Shown one piece after another: positions 1 to 5,985 of a DNA stretch of 18,489 nucleotides. The stretch's first letter is position 1. The number at the start of each line of letters is the position of its first letter. The position numbers were made by a program, and so were the translations under genes. The notes beneath the pieces are model-generated. The model was not told the origin of the DNA, searched no databases, and worked only from the letters and a program-made list of their open reading frames with translations. Where the stretch lies: contig JBAWAP010000395.1 in NCBI GenBank assembly GCA_049589355.1, positions 1-18,489 on the forward strand, read 5' to 3'. The stretch is from JBAWAP01 sp049589355. Its GTDB lineage: Bacteria > Chloroflexota > Anaerolineae > VGOG01.

Positions 1-1
1 T

Positions 2-466
2 ATGATCGCTCTGGCCGCGATCCTGACCATCGTCGCTTATTATCGAGGCGGCGTTCATCTGGCTGGGTTAAGATTGGGCGCCAAGACCATCTGGGATAAC
101 CTGCTTCTCTTGTTGGCCTCTTTTGCCGTGGCCGGCCTGGCGAGGGTGCTGATCCCCAAAGAAGTAATCAGTCAGTGGCTGGGAGCTCAGGCGGGCCTCA
201 AAGGGATCCTGCTGGGTTGTGTTGCTGGCGGCCTCGTGCCGGGTTCCCCCTACTCCGTCTTCCCCATCATCGCCTCTTTTCATGAGGCCGGGGCGAGCAT
301 TGGTACCATTGTGGGCTTTATCACCGCTTACTCCCTCTGGTCCGTCAGCCGCTTGCCCTTAGAGGTGGGTATCATCGGGCCCAAGGTCGCCTTGGCGCGG
401 ATGGTCTCCACGCTGATCTTCCCACCAATCGCTGGCCTCATTGCTCACCTATTCTTCGCCAAGTAG
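2..466 (+). CDS. ArsP/DUF318-type permease (C-terminal part or half-size protein)
   Basis: The 154 visible residues are almost entirely hydrophobic, with about four membrane segments. A glycine- and proline-rich stretch near residues 70-90 (GCVAGGLVPGSPYSVFPI) resembles the conserved signature of the predicted-permease family DUF318/ArsP_1, some members of which export organoarsenicals. Half-size members of about 150-170 residues exist in this family. The ATG at base 2 therefore could be the true start, but the frame is open to the window edge and the gene may begin upstream. The substrate cannot be told from sequence. It ends 10 bp before the glycerate kinase start and is probably co-transcribed with it, although no functional link is obvious. 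Family placement is by recalled signature only. Confidence 0.6.
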   Translation: MIALAAILTIVAYYRGGVHLAGLRLGAKTIWDNLLLLLASFAVAGLARVLIPKEVISQWLGAQAGLKGILLGCVAGGLVPGSPYSVFPIIASFHEAGASIGTIVGFITAYSLWSVSRLPLEVGIIGPKVALARMVSTLIFPPIAGLIAHLFFAK

Positions 467-476
467 CGAGGAGGCA

Positions 477-1841
477 ATGACGATTCTCTTTAACCCTGAA
501 GTGCTCAAAAGTGGTCAGGTGAGAGAGCGACGAGAGCAGGCTCTGGCTATTCTGTCGGCGGCCTTGGAAGCGGTGGACCCCGTCCATGCCATCAAACACC
601 AGATGTCCCTTTCAGGCGAGACTTTGCGCATCGGCCAGCGAGTTTATGACCTTGGTCGTTACCAAAATATCTACGTCATCGGCGGGGGTAAGGCTGGCGG
701 CTCCATGGCCGAGGCTGTCGAGGAGATCCTGGGCCAGCACGTGACCGCCGGCCTGGTCAACGTCAAGTATGGCTACGGAGCGGAGACTGAGATCATTCGC
801 CTCAACGAGGCCGGCCACCCCATCCCCGATGCCGCCGGGATGGCCGGAACAAAGCAGATGGCGGAGCTAGCACGTAAAGCCACAGATGAGGACCTGATCA
901 TCTGTCTCATCTCAGGCGGCGGGTCGGCTTTAATGACCCTACCCACAGAAGGAATCACCCTGACAGATGTGAAATCGCTGACCGATGCCTTCCTGCGCTG
1001 TGGAGCCACCACCAACGAGATCAACGCCGTGCGCAAGCATCTCTCCCAGATCAAAGGGGGGAACCTGGCTCGCCTGGCCTACCCCGCCGAAATCGTCTCC
1101 CTCATCCTCTCCGATGTGGTGGGGAACCCGCTGGACGTAATAGCCTCAGGGCCGACGGTTCCCGATACCACCACCTTTGTTGATGCCTATGGCGTCATCG
1201 AAAAGTACGGCTTGCTGGAAGAGCTCCCCAGGCCCATCGTCGAGCGCCTGCAGCGGGGCAAAAAGGGCCTCATTCCGGAAACACCCAAAGAGGGCGATGA
1301 GGTCTTCACCCGAACTTACAACCTAATCATTGCCAGCAATGAGATAGCTGCCGAAGCGGGGATTGCCAAAGCGGAAGAGTTAGAGTTCCACTCCTTGCTG
1401 CTTTCCACCTTCGTCGAGGGCGAGGCCAGAGAAGTAGCCAAGGTCTTCGCCGCTGTCGCCAAGGAGATCCTAAATTCCGGCCGTCCTCTGCCCCGGCCAG
1501 CCTGCATGGTGGCCGGCGGTGAGACGACGGTCACGATCCGTGGCAGTGGCCTGGGAGGTCGTAACCAGGAGATGGCCCTCGGCGCTGCCCTGGAAATCGC
1601 CGGCCTGGAGGATGTCATGATCATACCCCTGGCCACCGATGGCACCGATGGGCCTACCGACGCGGCTGGCGCCATCGCCGATGGCTCCACCTTGCGGCGA
1701 GCCCAGGAGGCGGGCCTGTCAGCCATTCAATACTTAGCCAACAACGATTCCTACCACTTTTTCCAGAAGCTGGGTGATCTACTCATCACCGGGCCGACCA
1801 ACACCAACGTTAACGACTTGACTTTCACATTTGTCTTCTAG
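477..1841 (+). CDS. D-glycerate 2-kinase (MOFRL/GckA family)
   Basis: Transfers phosphate from ATP to D-glycerate to give 2-phosphoglycerate, feeding serine-cycle or glyoxylate-derived carbon into lower glycolysis; cytosolic. The protein is about 454 residues from the ATG at 477, the normal family size. It shows the N-terminal glycine-rich segment (VIGGGKAGGSMAEAVE), the ISGGGSAL motif, the NAVRKHLSQIKGG helix, the SDVVGNPLDVIASGPT motif, and the C-terminal MOFRL domain with GGETTVTIRGSGLGGRNQE and ATDGTDGPTDAAGA. I chose ATG 477 over an upstream in-frame TTG at 441 because a GAGGAGG sits just before it (468-474, only 2 nt away) and the TTG start would overlap the permease. The EC 2.7.1.165 (2-kinase) assignment follows from the family, as opposed to the GlxK-type kinases. 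Downstream spacing is about 40 bp with no clear terminator. Confidence 0.92.
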   Translation: MTILFNPEVLKSGQVRERREQALAILSAALEAVDPVHAIKHQMSLSGETLRIGQRVYDLGRYQNIYVIGGGKAGGSMAEAVEEILGQHVTAGLVNVKYGYGAETEIIRLNEAGHPIPDAAGMAGTKQMAELARKATDEDLIICLISGGGSALMTLPTEGITLTDVKSLTDAFLRCGATTNEINAVRKHLSQIKGGNLARLAYPAEIVSLILSDVVGNPLDVIASGPTVPDTTTFVDAYGVIEKYGLLEELPRPIVERLQRGKKGLIPETPKEGDEVFTRTYNLIIASNEIAAEAGIAKAEELEFHSLLLSTFVEGEAREVAKVFAAVAKEILNSGRPLPRPACMVAGGETTVTIRGSGLGGRNQEMALGAALEIAGLEDVMIIPLATDGTDGPTDAAGAIADGSTLRRAQEAGLSAIQYLANNDSYHFFQKLGDLLITGPTNTNVNDLTFTFVF

Positions 1842-1882
1842 CGGGAATATGCCCATAATGCTAAAAGAGAGAGGGTAAAAGC

Positions 1883-2323
1883 GTGAATTCATCTGATAGG
1901 CAGAAGATAGTGACCATAATGAGGGAGACCTCCCTCCATGCATACCTCGCTACTTGCGATGGTGACCAACCGAGAGTTCGTCCAGTATCTCCAATAGTCG
2001 AAAACGACATGTCCGTCTGGATAACGACCTTCTGTACTTCCAGAAAGGTAAAACAAATACGGCAAAATCCCAAGGTTTGTCTCGCTTTTGTGGAGCAACC
2101 TCGTGGCGATAAAGCCGCCACTGTCATCGGTGAAGCTGAAGTAATCGCAGATTTAGAAGAGAAGAAGAGAGTGTGGAAGCTAGCAACTTTCGACCTGTCA
2201 GAACATTTCCCGAATGGCCCAGAGTCTGAGGAGTTTTGCCTACTGAAAATCATCATTAAGGAGATCGAATGGAGAGACAGTTGGACGAGCAAGGCAAAGG
2301 TCTATGAGCCACCCCAAGAATGA
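1883..2323 (+). CDS. Pyridoxamine 5'-phosphate oxidase-like FMN-binding protein
   Basis: A 146-residue protein starting at GTG 1883 behind a GAGAGGG ribosome site (about 1868-1875). The N-terminal block has the typical split-barrel flavin-binding pattern: a helix, then ATCDGDQPRVRPVSPI, then a strand with VWITTFCTSRKVKQIRQNPKVCLAFVE. This matches small PNPOx-like or general-stress-protein-26-like proteins, which bind FMN or F420 and act as oxidoreductases of mostly unknown substrate. The real PNPOx (PdxH) is longer and has a C-terminal dimerisation segment that is absent here, so vitamin B6 synthesis should not be assumed. The codon use is more AT-rich than the flanking glycerate kinase. It stops with TGA 15 bp before the next gene. 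Confidence 0.78.
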   Translation: MNSSDRQKIVTIMRETSLHAYLATCDGDQPRVRPVSPIVENDMSVWITTFCTSRKVKQIRQNPKVCLAFVEQPRGDKAATVIGEAEVIADLEEKKRVWKLATFDLSEHFPNGPESEEFCLLKIIIKEIEWRDSWTSKAKVYEPPQE

Positions 2324-2338
2324 GCGCGGATCCGGGCA

Positions 2339-3010
2339 ATGAAGAGATTTACTCCACTAGGGGTCATCCTCGTCCTGGTTGGCTATTGGGGGCCCTGGGT
2401 TAATCACAAAACGGCCGCTCTGGTGCTGAGCGGCCTGGACATGGCCGAGTTCGTCAAGTTCCTGCCTGGGGTGAGAGCTGGCACTGAATTCATGATCCGC
2501 GAGCTGTTTTACCTGCCTCCTTTGGCTGCAGCCCTCTGCCTGGCTCTGATAGGTAGCAACCGGCTCTGGCGCTATCCCCTATGTGCCAGGACGATCATGG
2601 TGATCATCGCCATCGTGCTGGCGCTCATCGTCCTGCCCCCCTACCCCTTCATCCTCCAGGCTCTAAGCTCGGACGAGTTCCGCAGGCAATTCTTGGCCGG
2701 GGCAGGTTGTCTGGCCATCATCGCGGGATTCCTGCTCTATCGCCGCCTGCCGAGAGCCATCGTGGCCAGCCTGCTGATAGTCATCTCCCTCGCTGGGGCT
2801 GTCCTCCCCTTGTGGCAATTCTTCTCCATCCGCAATGCCTTGGACCAGGTTTACGGGCAGCCCGTCCACACCGGCTGGGGGCTGTGGCTGACAGTAGCAG
2901 GGTTCCTGGTCGTTGCAGGGTCAGGAGCATGGATGCTCCAAAAGGATTTGCGATTTCCGATTTCTGAATCGAAGATCAGCAATCGGCAATCGAAAATTGC
3001 TCGCACATAG
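2339..3010 (+). CDS. Multi-pass membrane protein of unknown function with repeat-derived C-terminus
   Basis: A 223-residue protein with about six predicted membrane segments: near residues 5-22, 55-72, 83-103, 118-134, 140-160 and 178-200. There is no recognised motif. An internal loop (RLWRYPLCAR) and a cytosolic-looking basic segment RRLPRA separate helices. From about residue 203 the sequence (DLRFPISESKISNRQSKI) is encoded by a 7-bp-period repeat block at 2945-3000, so the native C-terminus was probably shorter. The ribosome site before ATG 2339 is weak. The neighbours give no functional clue. I do not recognise the family. Confidence 0.7.
   Translation: MKRFTPLGVILVLVGYWGPWVNHKTAALVLSGLDMAEFVKFLPGVRAGTEFMIRELFYLPPLAAALCLALIGSNRLWRYPLCARTIMVIIAIVLALIVLPPYPFILQALSSDEFRRQFLAGAGCLAIIAGFLLYRRLPRAIVASLLIVISLAGAVLPLWQFFSIRNALDQVYGQPVHTGWGLWLTVAGFLVVAGSGAWMLQKDLRFPISESKISNRQSKIART
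2945..3000. repeat. Short tandem repeat block, ~7 bp period, with inverted halves
   Basis: The left half repeats GATTTGC/GATTTCC/GATTTCT and the right half repeats AATCGGC/AATCGAA, which is roughly the reverse complement of the left half. The transcript could therefore fold into a hairpin. The block lies at the 3' end of the membrane-protein gene and is translated as its last ~20 residues. Similar but non-identical blocks occur elsewhere in this window at gene junctions. Confidence 0.75.
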
Positions 3011-3024
3011 GCTAAAAACAATCA

Positions 3025-3031
3025 TGGAGGT
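3025..3031 (+). promoter_or_regulatory. Strong Shine-Dalgarno that fixes the start of the frameshifted gene
   Basis: GGAGGTG lies 6 nt before the GTG at 3038. This places the true start in a frame one base off from the main downstream frame and so reveals the frameshift at 3101-3106. Confidence 0.7.
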
Positions 3032-3037
3032 GAAAAG

Positions 3038-3569
3038 GTGGAAGAGCAGGAAAAAGACGCCATGGGTGACGTTATCGCCGAGTCGGTGAACATCATCCAA
3101 GGGGGGCGCCCACAATGTCAAGGGGACCCAGGTCACTTTGCGCCAGGCGGGGGCGCAAACCGTCACCGCGGAGAACCTGGTTATCCGACAGGGAGGAGTA
3201 GTAAAAGCGCAGGCTGATCACTTAGAGATGCTCCAAGGGGGCATCGTTTTAGCTCGGACGCAGACGGCTGATCTCACCGCCTCGGAAGCGGGCGTTGTTC
3301 TTTCTGAAGGCGCCGTGACGATGGAGCAAGCAGGGGCGCAGGTGCTGCTGGCTCGAGGCGACGTGACGATGGACCAAAGCGGAGCGGTAGCGATGATCGC
3401 TCGCAACGTCAAAGCCGAGAACAGCGGCACAGTGTTATTGCTCGCCAGGCAGGTGGAAGGAACCGTCAACGCCGCCTTTGGTCCGCGCGAGTCGGTCATC
3501 TTTGGCGCAGTGGCGGGGGCGGTGGCTGGGTTGGTGCTCCTGTTGGCCCGGCTGGCGCGACGGCGGTAA
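3038..3569 (+). CDS. Repetitive (beta-solenoid-like) membrane-anchored protein, interrupted by a +1 frameshift
   Basis: The reading frame from GTG 3038 (VEEQEKDAMGDVIAESVNIIQ) leaves frame at a run of six G at 3101-3106. With five G it would continue smoothly as QGGAHNVKGTQVTLRQAGAQ into the frame that is open to TAA at 3569, giving about 176 residues. The unbroken part alone could only start at TTG 3138 and would lack a ribosome site. The body consists of short repeats of about 10-20 residues (VTAENLVIRQGGVVKAQADH, VTMEQAGAQVLLARGD, VTMDQSGAVAMIARN), the rhythm of a beta-solenoid. It ends in one membrane helix (about residues 150-170 of the repaired protein) with a basic LARLARRR tail, so the solenoid is probably tail-anchored. 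No family name is claimed. Whether the extra G is a mutation, a programmed shift or a sequencing error cannot be decided here. Confidence 0.65.
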
Positions 3570-3575
3570 GCAACT

Positions 3576-4037
3576 ATGAAGAGTAAGCGAAGACGTACGC
3601 GCAAGCAGAAACGCTTTGAGGGCCTTAAGAGAAAGTTAGAGCAACGACCCTTGCGCGTGAAAGAGCTTATTATTGAGCCGAGCGGAGAAGTGAAAATGTC
3701 CGAGGTGCTGTCGAACTTTGTAGAACCATACCTGGAATTCGCCAACACAGAAGAAGCTTACCGAAAGCTGTTGACATTGGCCGTCGTGGCCTGGAACACC
3801 TCCTTGTTTCCCGAAGGAGAGCAACAAGATATGATTGACGAGACTTTAGAAGCAATGCCAGAAACCGCTGAGGAGGTGAAAATGGGCCTGAGGGAAATCG
3901 TAAACTTGCTCATGGCAAGAAAGAAGGCGTATTTCTCCGAGTACAGACGAATGATACTCGGTTATGAACTAACAGATACAGGCAAAGGCTATTATCTATC
4001 TGTGGCTTCGACTCTGGAAAACCCGCCCTCGCAGTAG
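3576..4037 (+). CDS. Conserved-looking small protein, unknown function
   Basis: A 153-residue soluble protein. It has a very basic N-terminus (KSKRRRTRKQKRFEGLKRK) that could bind nucleic acid, followed by a short strand region and then a helical domain (about residues 45-125) with EPYLEFANTEEAYRKL, NTSLFPEGEQQDMIDE and LMARKKAYFSEYRR, ending in a strand-like YELTDTGKGYYLSVAST. The helical part looks like a genuine folded domain, but I cannot name its family. It starts 6 bp after the stop of the preceding gene and has no clear ribosome site of its own, so it may depend on translation from upstream. Base composition is more AT-rich than the preceding gene. Confidence 0.7.
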   Translation: MKSKRRRTRKQKRFEGLKRKLEQRPLRVKELIIEPSGEVKMSEVLSNFVEPYLEFANTEEAYRKLLTLAVVAWNTSLFPEGEQQDMIDETLEAMPETAEEVKMGLREIVNLLMARKKAYFSEYRRMILGYELTDTGKGYYLSVASTLENPPSQ

Positions 4038-4073
4038 TACAACCTTTGCCGCGAGTACCACCAAGAGTAGAAT

Positions 4074-4484
4074 ATGGATACCAAACCCCTACGGTTCATC
4101 GTTGAACCCATACAGGTCCAATTCGATCAGCCGCCCATGCTAGAGAAGAAGCCAGGTTGTCCCGACCGGTTTGTCTGGCGTGGAGAGGCATACCGCGTCA
4201 TTGAGATATTGAACGAATGGCACGACTATGGCCGTCGGGGTCGAATGGCGCGCAATATGCGCCCGGAACATACCGTTACAGCCTCGCGTCGTGGTTCATG
4301 GGGCGTGGGGCGGGACTACTACCGAGTGCACACCGATACCGGCCAGGTCTTTGATTTGTACTATGATCGGGCGCCCAAGAAAGCCGGAGACCGTAAAGGA
4401 GCGTGGTTCCTCTACCGGGAAATGACCGATACCATGGCACTAGACGGCCCGCCTGGCAACCAATACGACCACAGCCAATCATGA
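4074..4484 (+). CDS. DUF6504-like small protein
   Basis: A 136-residue protein rich in aromatic and basic residues. The central pattern CPDRFVWRGEAYRVIEILNEW, then GRDYYRVHTDTGQVFDLYYD and a final GAWFLYREM, resembles the small DUF6504 family (W/R-rich, with a YWRV..G..FELYRD-like strand pair), which in actinobacteria is found near DNA polymerase IV genes. The molecular role is unknown. Its TGA stop overlaps the ATG of the NUDIX gene as ATGA (4481-4484), indicating translational coupling and suggesting a shared theme such as DNA or nucleotide maintenance; that functional link is inference. The family assignment is from memory and only moderately certain. Confidence 0.55.
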   Translation: MDTKPLRFIVEPIQVQFDQPPMLEKKPGCPDRFVWRGEAYRVIEILNEWHDYGRRGRMARNMRPEHTVTASRRGSWGVGRDYYRVHTDTGQVFDLYYDRAPKKAGDRKGAWFLYREMTDTMALDGPPGNQYDHSQS

Positions 4485-4951
4485 TAGAAGCAACTCTGTG
4501 CCTTTTGATACGAGGAAATCCACCCAATCAGATTCTCTTGGGACTCAAGAAGCTTGGCTTGGGCGCAGGAAAATACGGCGGCTTCGGCGGGAAGATTGAA
4601 GCAGGTGAAACGGTAACCATGGCCGCGGTCAGAGAACTAGAAGAAGAGACAGGGATCAAGGTCCTCGAAAGGGACCTCCAGCGGATGGGCCATCTAACGT
4701 TTCTGTTTCCTGCCAAACCTGATTGGAGTCAGGTGGTGCACGTGTTTCTGGTCAGGAAATGGGATGGCAATCCACTGGAAAGTACGGAGATGATCCCGGC
4801 CTGGTTTACGATAGAGGACATCCCCTTTCAACAAATGTGGCAGGATGTCTACCACTGGCTTCCACGTATCCTCACAGGAGAGCGAATACGAGCAAGCTTT
4901 ACGTTTAGAGAGGACAACGAAACCATTGATGAACTAGAGATAGAACCGTGA
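4481..4951 (+). CDS. MTH1-type NUDIX hydrolase (8-oxo-dGTP diphosphatase)
   Basis: Expected to hydrolyse oxidised purine nucleoside triphosphates to the monophosphate plus pyrophosphate, keeping mutagenic 8-oxo-dGTP out of DNA. The 156-residue protein contains a perfect NUDIX box at about residues 38-60 (GKIEAGE, then seven residues, then RELEEETGI; consensus GX5EX7REUXEEXGU). Beyond the box it follows the human MTH1 pattern closely: GFGGK, VHVFLV, ESTEMIPAWF, IPFQQMWQD and WLPRIL. This pattern is much more specific than a generic NUDIX call. I chose ATG 4481 because it overlaps the upstream stop as ATGA and gives the normal MTH1 length; a longer in-frame option from 4403 would add an unrelated stretch. 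The downstream gene overlaps its TGA through a GTG at 4948. Confidence 0.85.
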   Translation: MIEATLCLLIRGNPPNQILLGLKKLGLGAGKYGGFGGKIEAGETVTMAAVRELEEETGIKVLERDLQRMGHLTFLFPAKPDWSQVVHVFLVRKWDGNPLESTEMIPAWFTIEDIPFQQMWQDVYHWLPRILTGERIRASFTFREDNETIDELEIEP

Positions 4952-5289
4952 GCATGAAAAGGTATCTGTCCATCATCCCATTTGTTGTGACACTCACTTT
5001 GATTGGTTGCGGCGATTCCAAAAACCCCCTACAACCCGCCGATGATCCCAACAGTGTGGCGCTTCTCATGGAATGGGATAGTCTGGACGATGCTCAAAAG
5101 TTCGCACAATCACAGGAGCTGCGCGAGGCAATGCAGCAGAGCGGTGTTATTGGGTATATCGGATACTTAGGACTTTGGACAAAGCGAGAGAAACCAGGTT
5201 TTTCCAATCGAAAGTGCCTGTCGGGCACCAAGAACACCTACAATTGTGAGTGTTTTGGGCACAAAGGATCCCAAAAACCTGGTTTCTGA
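4948..5289 (+). CDS. Lipoprotein-like gene remnant, 3' end supplied by a MITE-like element
   Basis: Starts at GTG 4948 (GTGA overlap with the NUDIX stop) or at ATG 4954. Residues 3-21 form a lipoprotein signal peptide with lipobox LIGC (Cys21 in the long numbering), so the product would be lipid-anchored. Residues ~35-68 (ADDPNSVALLMEWDSLDDAQ, then KFAQSQELREAMQQSGVIG) look like the second half of a small alpha/beta-barrel protein of the antibiotic-biosynthesis-monooxygenase/cyclase-like type. The first half of that domain is missing and the final strand is replaced. From about residue 70 the coding sequence enters the inverted-repeat element at about 5161-5328, and the last ~45 residues are element-encoded. 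It is probably a degraded or chimeric gene rather than a working protein. The family resemblance is from memory. Confidence 0.5.
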   Translation: MSMKRYLSIIPFVVTLTLIGCGDSKNPLQPADDPNSVALLMEWDSLDDAQKFAQSQELREAMQQSGVIGYIGYLGLWTKREKPGFSNRKCLSGTKNTYNCECFGHKGSQKPGF

Positions 5290-5328
5290 CCGCCTTCGCG
5301 GGTTTGTCCAAACTCCAAGATACTATCC
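5161..5328. mobile_element. MITE-like inverted-repeat element
   Basis: A perfect 15-bp inverted repeat, AGAAACCAGGTTTTT (5189-5203) and its complement (5273-5287), is nested inside a further pair: TTTGGACAAA (5174-5183) with TTTGTCCAAA (5303-5312). Outside these, weaker matches continue to GGATA (5161-5165) and TATCC (5324-5328). Inside are two small hairpins, GTGCC-TGTCG-GGCAC at about 5214-5228 and one centred on ACAATTGT near 5240-5247. It has no coding capacity for a transposase, so it would be a non-autonomous element or large hairpin. No target duplication could be fixed because the outer ends are imperfect. Confidence 0.65.
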
Positions 5329-5468
5329 TGTTTAGGTTGAAAAGGGCTTCGTAAGACACTGGATTTGCCTACCATAGAGTCTACGAAAGATGATGTCTCG
5401 CCCTCAATAGGAGCAGTGATGCAAGGCCGATCGGCTTCGCGTACCAAGACATTTGTGGCTTACTCTGA

Positions 5469-5498
5469 TTGGCCGAAATTGCAAATCTATGGTATAAT
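5469..5498 (+). promoter_or_regulatory. Sigma70-like promoter for the leuS leader
   Basis: TTGGCC (5469-5474), an 18-nt spacer and a perfect TATAAT (5493-5498). Transcription would start near 5505, about 80 nt before the first T-box helix. The region 5290-5468 between the MITE-like element and this promoter holds no gene I can support. Confidence 0.75.
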
Positions 5499-5760
5499 TA
5501 AGGCACAGTTGAACCGTGTGAGTTCCTTAGAAAAGCTCATCAAGTCTGCAAGTCTGGTTGAGCAATAAGACAGAAAAGGCTGTGAACAGGAGTAGTAGGC
5601 CATCCCCACAGAGAGCTGGGTAACGGTGGGAGCCTGGCAGGGCGCCAAAGGGGAGCGCCGAAAGGCCGAACTCGCCTGGGAGCCGCAGCGGTGAACGGCA
5701 GTTGTCCTAGCCGCTGACGGGTGGCGGTTGTTATCCCGCCGCAGAGCGGATGGAAAGCGT

Positions 5761-5836
<76 letters not shown>

Positions 5837-5840
5837 AGTG

Positions 5841-5880
5841 CCAGTAATCAGTTATCAGTGATCGGTAATCAGTGATTAGA
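5841..5880. repeat. Short degenerate repeat (TAATCAGT-like units)
   Basis: Repeated CAGTAATCAGTTATCAGTGA-like units (TAATCAG, TTATCAG, TGATCGG, TAATCAG, TGATTAG), period 7-8 bp, directly after the tRNA-Ala gene and before the T-box antiterminator. It belongs to the same class of junction repeats seen elsewhere in the window, though the unit sequence differs. Confidence 0.65.
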
Positions 5881-5919
5881 TTGGGTTACTGGGCCATCAA
5901 GCAGGGTGGTACCGCGGAG

Positions 5920-5955
5920 AAGCCCCCTTCGTCCCTGAGGCGAAGGGGGCTTTTG
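5920..5955 (+). terminator. T-box intrinsic terminator
   Basis: A perfect 12-bp stem AAGCCCCCTTCG (5920-5931) / CGAAGGGGGCTT (5941-5952), a 9-nt loop and a T-rich tail (5951-5955). The loop contains CCCTG, which instead pairs with the T-box CAGGG when the antiterminator forms, so the two structures are mutually exclusive. The stem ends 30 nt before the leuS start. Confidence 0.9.
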
Positions 5956-5985
5956 TTAGCAATAGGATAGGAAAGGAGCAAACCA

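Noticed and set aside
5365..5568. A 67-codon open frame upstream of the T-box
   Set aside because: It spans the leuS promoter and has no ribosome site and no recognisable features.
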